In this document: piece after piece, positions 26,015 to 34,800 of the stretch
Layout: every line of letters starts with the position of its first letter
How positions within the stretch are numbered: the stretch's first letter is position 1
Assembly (NCBI RefSeq): GCF_017353175.1
Contig: NZ_JAFMYW010000002.1
Location: 868,001-932,000, forward strand
DNA: 64,000 bases
From: Fibrella forsythiae
GTDB taxonomy: Bacteria; Bacteroidota; Bacteroidia; Cytophagales; Spirosomataceae
Reading direction: 5' to 3'
Notes under the pieces: model-generated
What the model was told of the DNA's origin: nothing
The model's database searches: none
The model's input: only the letters and a program-made list of their open reading frames with translations
Translations under genes and position numbers: made by a program

Positions 26015-28111
26015 ATGAGAAAATACCTGATTACACTGGTTCCTGTGCTGATGCTGAGTCTTCAGCAAGAATCGCCTACGGCTTCGGCTTCTATTGGTCA
26101 GCACTCAACCGTCTGGACTCCCTCGGGCGACGATTTGAAGCCTACTGTTACACAGGAGCGCGTGGAACAGGCTGTTACCCAGTTGTTAACGCGTTATCAC
26201 TATCGCAAAGTGCGGTTGAGCGATTCGTTATCGGCTGTGGTATGGACAAACTATCTGAAGGAAATGGACCCCAGCAAGGTGTACTTTCTGGCGTCAGATG
26301 TAACGTCATTCGAGAAATACAAGAATCAGATCGATGATGCGCTGGTCAACGGTGACCTGACTGCAGCATTCGATATGTACAACGTATTTCGGAAGCGGTT
26401 CAATGAGCGGAATGAATTTGTGAAGCAGACACTGAGTAAACCGTTCTCGTTTACCGCCGACGAAAGCTATAACGTGGATCGGGAAAAAGCCCAGTGGCCT
26501 AAATCCCTTGATGAGCAAAACGATCTATGGCGTAAAATGCTGAAGAATCAGGCGCTGGAGCTTAAATTGGCTGGTAAGGCTGATACGTCTGTGGCTAGCC
26601 TGATGAACAGCCGCTACAAAAACCTGAGCAAAAACCTGGGCCGGATCAAGAGCGAAGATGTGTTTCAGTGGTACATGAATGCTTTTGGCGAAACTCTCGA
26701 TCCGCATACAAACTATCTGGCTCCCCGTACGGCCGACCGGTTCAATGAGGAGATGAGCGCATCGCTGGAAGGCATTGGTGCTCGGTTGCAGGAAGACGGT
26801 GAGTATATCAAGATCACAGATCTGGTGCCTGGTGGTCCGGCGTTCCGCAGTAAACAGTTTACGGCAGGAGACAAGATTATCGGTGTTGCTCAGGGCGAAA
26901 CAGGACCTGTTGTCAGCGTGATTGGTATGCAGGTTGATGATGCCGTGAAGCTGATCAAAGGCCCGAAAGGAACGGTGGTTCGTCTTCAGATTAAATCGCC
27001 ATCGGCGTTGGCTACCGACGTACCCAAGGAGATACGGATTGTTCGCGAGAAGATCAAACTGGAAGAAGGTCGTGCTCATAAAGAGGTAATTGATATTACA
27101 GAAGAAGGCCACACCTATAAGTTTGGCGTTGTTATACTACCGGTGTTCTACCGTGATTTTGAAGGAGCCCGTCGTCGGGAATCAGATGTGGCCAGTACGA
27201 CGACTGACGTGAAAAATCTGATCGACTCACTGAAAATGCAGAAAGTTGACGGTATTGTTATTGACTTGCGCGGGAATGGCGGTGGCTCGTTGATTGAGGC
27301 TATCAACCTGACTGGATTGTTCATTCCGAAAGGCCCGGTTGTTCAGGTACGTGATTCGGGTGGCGAAACGGAAGTGATGGCTGACAATGATCCATCGGTT
27401 ACTTACGATGGTCCACTAGCAGTGCTTGTTGATCGATTCAGCGCATCAGCATCTGAGATTTTTGCCGCTGCTATTCAGGATTATCACCGTGGTATCATTG
27501 TGGGTGGCCAAACCTTCGGTAAAGGCACCGTGCAGCAACTGATCGATCTGAACAACATGCTGCCCAAAGAGCAGGATAAGGTTGGTCAGGTGAAAATGAC
27601 CACACAGAAGTTCTACCGGATTAACGGTAGCAGCACGCAGCATAAAGGTGTCACGCCTGATATCCAATTTCCTTCGCGTTACTCGGCCGAAGATTTTGGC
27701 GAAAGCTCGCAGCCAAGCGCGCTCCCCTGGGATCAAATTGCGTCAGCTCGGTTCGATGCTACCAACTTCATCACTGATAAGCTGACTGTTAAGCTTCGTG
27801 ATAAGTATGAGCAACGGTTGAAAACAGACGCTGATCTAAAACGTGAAGCGCAGGCTGTTACTGAGTTCAAGAAAGCAAAAGAGAACACGACAGTATCACT
27901 GCAGGAGTCGAAGCGTAAGAAAGAGAAAGAAGACGCCGAGAAGAAAGTGGCTAACATGGAGAAAGCTGCGCCTCAGGAAGGAGCTGAAGCAGCCGATGCG
28001 CCTAAGGCTAAGAAAAAGAAAGATACGTACCTGACAGAAGCTGGTCGTGTACTGGCTGATATGATTGCACAAGGCGGTCAGAATAAGACCAAGTTAACGA
28101 GCAATAACTAG
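26015..28111 (+). CDS. prc: Carboxy-terminal processing (tail-specific) protease, Prc/CtpA
   Basis: About 698 residues with an N-terminal signal sequence. Layout: Tsp N-terminal helical domain (about 40-240), PDZ domain (about 250-335: LVPGGPAFRSKQFTAGDKIIGVAQG), S41 protease core with GIVIDLRGNGGGSLIEA, the nucleophile serine in VDRFSASASEIFAAA and the general-base lysine in GQTFGKGTVQQ, then the DUF3340-like helical C-terminal part with a very Lys/Glu-rich stretch. It degrades or trims periplasmic proteins from the C-terminus. Full-length Prc type, not the shorter CtpA. Start at ATG 26015 is preferred to an upstream TTG. Confidence 0.94.
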   Translation: MRKYLITLVPVLMLSLQQESPTASASIGQHSTVWTPSGDDLKPTVTQERVEQAVTQLLTRYHYRKVRLSDSLSAVVWTNYLKEMDPSKVYFLASDVTSFEKYKNQIDDALVNGDLTAAFDMYNVFRKRFNERNEFVKQTLSKPFSFTADESYNVDREKAQWPKSLDEQNDLWRKMLKNQALELKLAGKADTSVASLMNSRYKNLSKNLGRIKSEDVFQWYMNAFGETLDPHTNYLAPRTADRFNEEMSASLEGIGARLQEDGEYIKITDLVPGGPAFRSKQFTAGDKIIGVAQGETGPVVSVIGMQVDDAVKLIKGPKGTVVRLQIKSPSALATDVPKEIRIVREKIKLEEGRAHKEVIDITEEGHTYKFGVVILPVFYRDFEGARRRESDVASTTTDVKNLIDSLKMQKVDGIVIDLRGNGGGSLIEAINLTGLFIPKGPVVQVRDSGGETEVMADNDPSVTYDGPLAVLVDRFSASASEIFAAAIQDYHRGIIVGGQTFGKGTVQQLIDLNNMLPKEQDKVGQVKMTTQKFYRINGSSTQHKGVTPDIQFPSRYSAEDFGESSQPSALPWDQIASARFDATNFITDKLTVKLRDKYEQRLKTDADLKREAQAVTEFKKAKENTTVSLQESKRKKEKEDAEKKVANMEKAAPQEGAEAADAPKAKKKKDTYLTEAGRVLADMIAQGGQNKTKLTSNN

Positions 28112-28130
28112 GTACATTGACATAGAACGA

Positions 28131-28161
28131 AAAGCCGGAGCCGAAACGCTTCGGCTTTTTT
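28131..28161 (+). terminator. Rho-independent terminator after prc
   Basis: AAAGCCGgAGC / GCTtCGGCTTT stem around CGAAAC with a T6 tail. Confidence 0.88.
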
Positions 28162-28255
28162 ATGAGCGCTTAGCGTAAGGCGTAAGTGATCTGCAACTCA
28201 TGCAGAATCTATAAAAAAGGCTGATTGTCAGACGTTTAGGGTGTGGTTAAAACGC

Positions 28256-28285
28256 AAAAAGCCCCTCGGTTGCGAGGGGCTTTTT
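28256..28285. terminator. Bidirectional terminator
   Basis: A 13-bp perfect stem, AAAAAGCCCCTCG / CGAGGGGCTTTTT, with a 4-base loop and A/T runs on both sides. It serves the leftward small lipoprotein gene and backs up prc. Confidence 0.92.
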
Positions 28286-28303
28286 GTAAGCGGTTAGCGA
28301 AAA

Positions 28304-28519
28304 TTATTTCGCTGAGTCTGATGCCATAGTCGTAGACGTCATCGTTGACGACTCAGGAGCCATCATCGTTGTATCAGTAGCCATAGAGCTGCTGTCGCTA
28401 GACATAGTCATTGTAGAGTCGGTAGTAGTAGTCGTAGACTCAGTCTTTTTTGATTCACAAGCAGTAGCAAGAGAAACGATAGACAGTACGAACAGAGCTG
28501 ATTTTGCGAAGCCTTTCAT
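28304..28519 (-). CDS. Small Ser/Thr/Met-rich lipoprotein
   Basis: 71 residues. A lipoprotein signal (FVLSIVSLATAC) is followed by about 50 residues made almost only of Ser, Thr, Met, Asp and Ala (TMTMSSDSSSMATDTTMM). No fold or enzyme motif. The composition suggests an unstructured surface or periplasmic peptide; Met-rich runs can bind copper(I), but this is speculation. It faces a strong terminator and has its own transcript. Confidence 0.75.
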   Translation of the reverse strand: MKGFAKSALFVLSIVSLATACESKKTESTTTTTDSTMTMSSDSSSMATDTTMMAPESSTMTSTTMASDSAK

Positions 28520-28663
28520 GATTTTATATGTTTAAGTGTTATTGGTTAACTTTCCATACCTTAATACGATAGAGTAAAGAAGGTAACCCACGTTTTTGAA
28601 AAATATTTTATCTTTTTTTTGGGTTACCAACTAACCCATTCCGTATTAACTAGTAAGCAGTGT

Positions 28664-29251
28664 ATGAGGGAAACGACACGGTTGCTGTCGACAGATGAAG
28701 CCCTGTTGATTGGATTGGCTGAAGGCTCTGACCGGGCGCTTAGTCAGTTATATCGGCAGCATTACCCAATGGTTTCGCAGTTGGTGATCAACAACAGCGG
28801 GTCTGCGGATGATGCCCAGGACATTTATCAGGAAACGCTTATTGTGCTTTTTGAGAAAGTGTCGGCGGGGGATTTTGAGTTGAACTGCCAACTAAAAACA
28901 TTTATATACGCGGTGGCCCGTCGTTTGTGGCTGAAGCAGTTGGCACAACGGGGTCGTTCGCCACTGATTCGGGCCAATCAATTTGATGAGGAACCCGCCG
29001 AATCAATTGCCGATGATCTGGCCGATCATCAGCGACGTGATCAGCAATTTGACCAAATGGCCGAATCGCTGGCGAAACTGGGCGAGCCCTGCCGAACATT
29101 GCTTGAAGATTTTTACATCCGCCACCTTTCGATGCAGGCCATCACCGAGAAGTTTGGCTATACGAATACTGATAACGCCAAGACGCAGAAGTATAAATGC
29201 CTGACGCGGTTGAAGCGATTATTCTTTTCAAGTTATAAAGACACCGAATAG
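28664..29251 (+). CDS. RNA polymerase ECF sigma factor paired with a membrane protease
   Basis: 195 residues. Region 2 (about 25-100: LSQLYRQHYPMVSQLVINNSGSADDAQDIYQETLIVLFEK and TFIYAVARRLWLKQL) and region 4 (about 130-185: LGEPCRTLLEDFYIRHLSMQAITEKFGYTNTDNAKTQKYKCLTRLKRLF) match the ECF group of Bacteroidota. The ATG at 28664 is chosen over a TTG at 28619 because homology begins there. Only one base separates its stop from the protease start at 29253, so both are made together. There is no ordinary anti-sigma gene. Confidence 0.9.
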   Translation: MRETTRLLSTDEALLIGLAEGSDRALSQLYRQHYPMVSQLVINNSGSADDAQDIYQETLIVLFEKVSAGDFELNCQLKTFIYAVARRLWLKQLAQRGRSPLIRANQFDEEPAESIADDLADHQRRDQQFDQMAESLAKLGEPCRTLLEDFYIRHLSMQAITEKFGYTNTDNAKTQKYKCLTRLKRLFFSSYKDTE

Positions 29252-29252
29252 T

Positions 29253-30251
29253 ATGGACGCAGGAGAGAAGGAACCCATCGAAAACATGTTGCAGGCCTAC
29301 GGGCGGCGGCTTGAATTTCGTGATAAGCTAAAGCGGGTCCATCAGCAGCTTGAAGCCGACTCACTATTGGCGGCACCGGTCGTTGAGCCGCGCGCTCAGG
29401 TACGTGCCTGGTGGCAGGCACACCGGTCAACGCTGGCGATTGCCGCCGCTGTAGCCATTATGACTACGTTTGCCACGATTATTCTGTACCGGTCGTATCA
29501 GAATAGCCATAAACAGGAGCAGCAATACGGGATGATGATGCGCACGATGGGCGTTATCCAGCAAACGCAGAACAAACTGCTCAATAACCTGAGTGGCCGG
29601 GGGCGGGTGTTCCAGCAAAACCCCGGTCAGGTGGCCGGTTCGGGTTTTCTGCTGACGGCCTCTGGCTTTATGGTGACAAATAACCACATCGTCCAGGGCT
29701 CCGACTCAGTCTATGTGCAGAGTCAGCAGGGGGTAGTATATAAGGCGCGTATTGTGCATTCAGACCCGCAACATGACCTGGCTATTCTGGCTATTGGGCA
29801 GGATACGGCGTTCCATGCATTGCCACCTGTTCCGTACAGCTTCGAAGCGCGTCCATCTGAATTGGGTGAACGCGTATTTACGTTGGGTTATCCGCGTGAA
29901 GAGATCGTGTATGGCGAAGGGTATCTAAGTTCCGGCACCGGTTTCCGGGGCGACTCCGCCGCCTATCAGGTAGCCATCAGCGTGAACCCCGGTAACTCGG
30001 GCGGGCCATTGCTCGACGAAAAAGGAAACGTGATCGGGATTATTACTGCAAAGCAGATTACGTCGGAAGGCGCAACGTTTGCCGTGAAGACAAGTATTCT
30101 GCTCAATGCGCTCCAATCTATTTCGCCCGACTCCCTGAAAGGTGACCCGTTGACACTGAACCGGAAAAACCGCATGGTTCGTTTCTCGCGCAAACAACAG
30201 ATTAAGCAAATGCAGAACTACGTGTATCAGGTGAAAGTGTTCAAACACTGA
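29253..30251 (+). CDS. Membrane-anchored trypsin-like (S1C/DegP-type) serine protease, sigma-factor partner
   Basis: 332 residues. Residues 1-55 are a charged helical cytoplasmic head, 59-79 one membrane span, 80-120 a linker, 125-300 a chymotrypsin-fold protease with triad His145 (NNHIVQG), Asp175 (DPQHDLAIL) and Ser249 (NPGNSGGPL). No PDZ domain follows. The topology (cytoplasmic head, span, periplasmic domain) and coupling to the upstream ECF sigma gene are those of an anti-sigma factor, so the head may hold the sigma factor while the protease senses or processes an envelope signal. This is inference; the protease itself is certain. The stop codon lies in a 40-bp hairpin arm. Confidence 0.88.
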   Translation: MDAGEKEPIENMLQAYGRRLEFRDKLKRVHQQLEADSLLAAPVVEPRAQVRAWWQAHRSTLAIAAAVAIMTTFATIILYRSYQNSHKQEQQYGMMMRTMGVIQQTQNKLLNNLSGRGRVFQQNPGQVAGSGFLLTASGFMVTNNHIVQGSDSVYVQSQQGVVYKARIVHSDPQHDLAILAIGQDTAFHALPPVPYSFEARPSELGERVFTLGYPREEIVYGEGYLSSGTGFRGDSAAYQVAISVNPGNSGGPLLDEKGNVIGIITAKQITSEGATFAVKTSILLNALQSISPDSLKGDPLTLNRKNRMVRFSRKQQIKQMQNYVYQVKVFKH

Positions 30252-30332
30252 TACGGTAACGCACGTTAACTAAAAATGGCCATTCCCGCATAGGAATGGC
30301 CATTTTTAGTTAACGTGCGTTACCGTATCAGT
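30247..30332. repeat. 40-bp perfect inverted repeat overlapping the protease stop codon
   Basis: Arms 30247-30286 and 30293-30332 are exact reverse complements, with a 6-base loop CGCATA. The left arm includes the TGA stop (30249-30251). No T tract follows the right arm, so it is unlike ordinary terminators; mRNA 3'-end protection or cruciform formation is possible. Confidence 0.9.
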
Positions 30333-30340
30333 AGCTGCCC

Positions 30341-30508
30341 TACAACTCCAAAGGGGTGATGTGTTACTAGAAACGAATGTCTAGCCGATACATAGCCCCA
30401 TCGGGACGATATGTGAAAGCTAAGTCAAACACCATATCGCCCTGATGGGGCTCAGGCCGTTTTGTGGACCGATTTTTACTATTGACATACCACCCCTACG
30501 GGGTTGCT
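30341..30508. repeat. Composite REP/MITE-like intergenic element
   Basis: An outer imperfect inverted repeat (CAACTCCAAAGGGGTGATG at 30343 and its partner ending CACCCCTACGGGGTTG near 30506) encloses an inner 20-bp hairpin (30394-30413 and 30433-30452, AGCCCCATCGGG...). This nested plan resembles short interspersed palindromic repeats seen between genes in Bacteroidota. It lies between convergent gene ends. Confidence 0.7.
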
Positions 30509-30553
30509 CTATCCATAATTCACATTAATTAAGAGTGATACTGGCAATTTCCT

Positions 30554-30606
30554 CACTCTGGGCTGCTGGTGCCAGTCGAAGGGCTAAGCGTCAGTAGCTC
30601 AGAGTG
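30554..30606. repeat. Hairpin with conserved loop, copy 1
   Basis: A 15-bp stem (30554-30568 with 30592-30606, two G-T pairs) whose loop carries GTCGAAGGGCTAAGCGTCAG at 30575-30594, 19 of 20 identical to the loop of the hairpin at 47391. It lies just past the stop of the leftward efflux operon. Confidence 0.65.
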
Positions 30607-30635
30607 AAACCAACATACGACGTAGCAAATTGTTG

Positions 30636-31880
30636 CTACTCTTCTTCGCTGTTGTTCAGTTTACTGAGCAGACTATACCCACCATTTACAACAACTGGCG
30701 TTTTACCAGGGTCAATACCGGAGGGAAGGCTCACGGCTACGAAGCCATTTTCACGGGTACCGGTGCGTACTTCAACCTGCCGAAACTGATACACTGCCGG
30801 CTGGCCAGCCTTCGATACTAACACATACACGTAGTTTTTGCCACCAAACCCAATCACGGCCGTTTCGGGCAGGGTAGGTACCGACTGTGCTTTCACATCG
30901 ACCTGCGCTGATACGTACCCGCCGGGAATAAGAGTGGGTTTTATGTCGTTGGGGTGGGCCAGTACCTCAATGGTGCGGTCGGCTGATATGGATTTGCCAA
31001 TCAGAAAAATGTCTGCTCTATGAATGGGCGAAGCATCGCTTCCCATACCGAACCGGACAGTTTGCCCCAACCTGATCTGATTGATGTCTTTCTCGAAAAT
31101 ATTCAGTCGAACATGCAGGTGATCAACATTGGTGATCTCGACCAGCACGTCGGATGGGTTTACGAAGCGGCCCGTGTTGACAGGTACGTTGGTGATGTAG
31201 CCTGTTGTGGGGGCTGGTACCGTAATCGTACGCGTTAGCCGGGCCGGGCTCAGGGTGGCGGGATTAATGCGGAGCATAGCCAGCCGTTGCGCGGCAGCGG
31301 CCAGTTGCGCCTGCAAACTCTGCCGGTTAGAGCGGGTTTGCTGGAAAGTTTTGAGCGCGCTTACGTTTTCACGGCTCAGTTCCTCCTGCCGTGCATAATC
31401 CAGATCGGCGTATTCCAGTTTGGCTTTCGTTTCCAGATAATCCTGCTGGAGTTGAATGTAATCCGGGTTTTCGAGCACCACCAGCGTCTGACCTTTTCGG
31501 ATAAGCATCCCCGGCTCAAGGTCAATCTGGCGAATGTATCCGCCAAAAGGTACGGATACCGATACCAGATTGGAGGCGGGTACGTCGATGGCTCCGTTGG
31601 CTTTCAAAATTGTGCTGAGAGTTCGGTTAGTCGGTTGGCCCAACTGGATACCAGCCACCGTATACTGCGCTTGCGTCAGTTCAACGCGCACTTCGCCAGA
31701 GGCCGAATCAAGCCCTGACTTCGTCGCTGTTGAATCGCTGGCCGAAGCCATTTCTGTCTTGTCAGCTTTGTCGGTGCCCGACTGGCAGGAGGCTAGAACC
31801 AGACAAAAAGCCAGCGCCAACGCATGATATGCCGCCTGGTTAGTGATAATGGCTGCGCGTTGCTTTGTTAGAAAGAACAT
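30636..31880 (-). CDS. czcB: RND efflux periplasmic adaptor (membrane fusion protein), CzcB/CusB-like
   Basis: 414 residues. A lipoprotein signal with LVLASC anchors it to a membrane. The body shows the adaptor plan: barrel/lipoyl halves (VPFGGYIRQIDLEPGMLIRKGQTLVVLE ... ITVPAPTTGYITNVPVNTGRFVNPSDVLVEI) around a helical hairpin (about 160-235), a beta-barrel and a membrane-proximal domain (YVYVLVSKAGQPAVYQFRQVEVRTG). It links the inner-membrane pump to the channel. It begins 8 bases after the CzcA-like gene, so same operon. Its ion is unknown; Cu, Co, Zn or Cd are likely from the family. Confidence 0.92.
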   Translation of the reverse strand: MFFLTKQRAAIITNQAAYHALALAFCLVLASCQSGTDKADKTEMASASDSTATKSGLDSASGEVRVELTQAQYTVAGIQLGQPTNRTLSTILKANGAIDVPASNLVSVSVPFGGYIRQIDLEPGMLIRKGQTLVVLENPDYIQLQQDYLETKAKLEYADLDYARQEELSRENVSALKTFQQTRSNRQSLQAQLAAAAQRLAMLRINPATLSPARLTRTITVPAPTTGYITNVPVNTGRFVNPSDVLVEITNVDHLHVRLNIFEKDINQIRLGQTVRFGMGSDASPIHRADIFLIGKSISADRTIEVLAHPNDIKPTLIPGGYVSAQVDVKAQSVPTLPETAVIGFGGKNYVYVLVSKAGQPAVYQFRQVEVRTGTRENGFVAVSLPSGIDPGKTPVVVNGGYSLLSKLNNSEEE

Positions 31881-31888
31881 AAGGGCGT

Positions 31889-34800
31889 TTATGGATTACC
31901 AAGTAGGTAGGTGATGTATAGGATCGACTGATTGTATTGATTGAGCAGGTCGAGGTACGACGAGCGGATGGTCAGCGCCTGTTGCAGAGCCAGCGAGAAT
32001 TCAACGTACCCAATATCGCCGCCCCGAAACGACCGCCGGGCGTTAGTCTGGATCAACTGCGCCTGTGCCAGCCCATTCTGCTCATAGTAGGTTAGTGCGC
32101 TTCTATACTGATCATACTGGCTGACAGCCTGTTGAAGTTGCTGATTCAGGGCAAACTGACCTGTTTGCAGCTCGGCCTGTGCCAATTGTTCGCCTATTTT
32201 CGCTGCTTCGACGCGCGCTTTTTGCGCCTTGCCCAATAGCGGAAACGTCACCCCCAACTGCCCACCCGTGAAGCGTGAGCCGGGTCCGAAATAGATTTCC
32301 TGGCCGTCGATCAACTGGTTGCCGATCAGGGTTTGGGAAAATAAGCCAACCAGAAAGTCGGGCCGAAGGCGGGCTTGCTCAACCAGTCGCGTTTGTTCGG
32401 CAACTCGGATCTGCTGCTGTAGCAGACGTACCTGCGGATGCTGATCAGACTGGGCTCCCGGCCGGGTACGTTGTAAACTGTCTGAGAGATAGGGGAGGGT
32501 TAGCCTGGGCAGTGCCTGTTCAGCAGCATCGAGTGGATCTGGGCTATAGAGCAACGTTTTCAGCCGCGTTCTTGAGGCAATTAACTCGGCATCCAGTTGC
32601 GCCAGACGAACTCGCTGATCGGCTAGCTGGCTTTCGGCGGTCGCTTTTTCCAAACTTCCCGTTTCGCCGGTTTTGAACCGAAGATTGGCCGCCTGAACAA
32701 ACTCAGCCAGCAGCGTGTCCTGTTGCAGATACAGGCGACGGCGCTGGTGCAGGTAGTTCAGCTCGTAATAAGCGGCTTTCACCTGATATCGAATGTCATT
32801 TTGCGTAACAGCTACCGCAGCCTGCCTGCTGGATACCGTCTGATCGTTCAGATCGGCCAGTCGCCGCATCAGAACCGGGTTCGGAATCGTGTGCGAGATA
32901 GTCAGGTTGTTATCGAATCGGCGGCTGTTGTATTGGCCCAGCATGGCAGTGGCCGAAAGCCGGCCAGCGTCGTAGGCTGTGCGGCGGAGTGCCTGTTGCT
33001 GAGTTACGCCCAAATTGGCAATCTGCAGTTGTGCATTCCGGTTTCCCGCCTGTTGTAGCGCCTGATCGAGCGTTAGGATCTGGGCGGGCGCCACCTGCGC
33101 CAAAGCAGATGACAACGTACCCAGCAAAAATAAAAGCGTGATGGTGGCAATGGTGGGTACGTTGCTTTTCTTCAACTGCTTGCCAGCTTCCTCAATGTCC
33201 CGTTCCAGTGATTTACGTTCAAAGAGAGAGTACAGAATTGGCAAAATGATCAGGGTAAGGAGTGTGGCTGTGAGCAAACCACCGATCACCACCGTTGCCA
33301 GCGGTTTTTGTACTTCGGCCCCCGCCGAATTCGATAAGGCCATTGGAATAAAGCCAAAGGAGGCGACCAACGCCGTCATGACAACTGGCCGCAAACGAAT
33401 TTCGGCGCCCTGCCGGATAATCTCGGCCATGTCGGTGAGGCCCTCTTCGTGTCGGAGCCGGTTGAATTCGGCGATAAGCACAATGCCATTCAGCACGGCG
33501 ACGCCAAACAGGGCAATGAAGCCCACACCCGCTGAAATGCTAAACGGCATGCCGCGTAAGACCAGGGCAAATACACCTCCGATGGCGGCTAATGGAATGG
33601 CCATAAAGATCATAATACTTTGTCGAGCAGAATTGAAGGTAAAAAAGAGTAGCGCGAAAATCAGGCCCAGCGCAATCGGTACGGCAATGCTGAGCCGTTG
33701 CTTAGCGTCGACCAGATTCTGGAATGCCCCGCCGTAAGTGACTGAATAGCCTGCCGGGAGCTTAATTTGCTGATTTACTTTTTGTTGCAGTTCGGCCACA
33801 ATGCTTTCTACATCACGACCGCGTACGTTGAAACCAACCGTAATCCGCCGCCGGGTCTGGTCGCGCTGAATCTGGTTGGGGGCCTGATCGATGGTTACCT
33901 GGGCAATCTGCCCGAGCGGTATCTGTTCGCCTGCCGGTGTTGATATAAACACGTTGCGGATGTCATCAACCGTTTGCCGCTTCTCTTCGGCCAACCGCAG
34001 GACCAGATCGAACCGTTTTTCGCCTTCAAACACCAACCCGGCCGATTGCCCCGCAAAGGCTGTATTGATCGTCTGGTTCACATCGGCCACGTTGAGGCCA
34101 TATTTGGCAATGGCGTTGCGGTCAAGTTTGATCAGAATTTGCGCCAGTCCGGCTACCTGTTCAACGTACAGGTCAGCGGCACCTTCCGTCTTACGAATCA
34201 GCCCGCCAACCTGATTCGCCAGGCGTTCCAGTTCGGTGAGGTCTTCGCCGTAGATTTTCAGGGCCACATCCTGCCGGGCACCGGTCATTAATTCATTGAA
34301 CCGCATCTGTACGGGCTGCTGGAAACCGAACGTCACGCCCGGAACAACCGAAAGCGCGTCGGCCATCTTTTCAGCCAGTTCATCGCGGGTGGTTGCTGAT
34401 GTCCATTGATCTTTTGGTTTCAGGATCACCATCATATCGGCAGCTTCAATGGGCATTGGGTCGGTTGGAATTTCGCCAGAGCCGATCTTGGCTACTACCT
34501 GCTCTACTTCCGGAAACTGCTGTAACAGAATACGTTCGCCTTTCAGCGTAGCATCGACGGTTTCGCTCAGTGAACTGCCGGTAAGCGTGCGCGTGTCGAC
34601 AGCAAAATCACCTTCGTCGAGTTGGGGGATAAACTCGCCTCCCATTCTGGAAAACGTGAACAAGGCCGCGATCAGTAGCAATACGGCGGCTCCCAAAATC
34701 AGCGCCCGATGCTTCAATGAACGAAGCAACACCGGCTCATACACCCGGAAGAGGCGCCGCATCAGCTTATCGGAGAACGATTCTTTATGGGCAACTTTCT

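Noticed and set aside
30341-30508. Possible insertion sequence or CRISPR remnant
   Set aside because: No transposase frame and no regular repeat-spacer array; the inverted repeats fit a small palindromic element better.
33138-33737. 199-codon open frame on the + strand
   Set aside because: It lies wholly inside the metal pump gene on the other strand; its protein has no recognisable fold and only mirrors the coding sequence.
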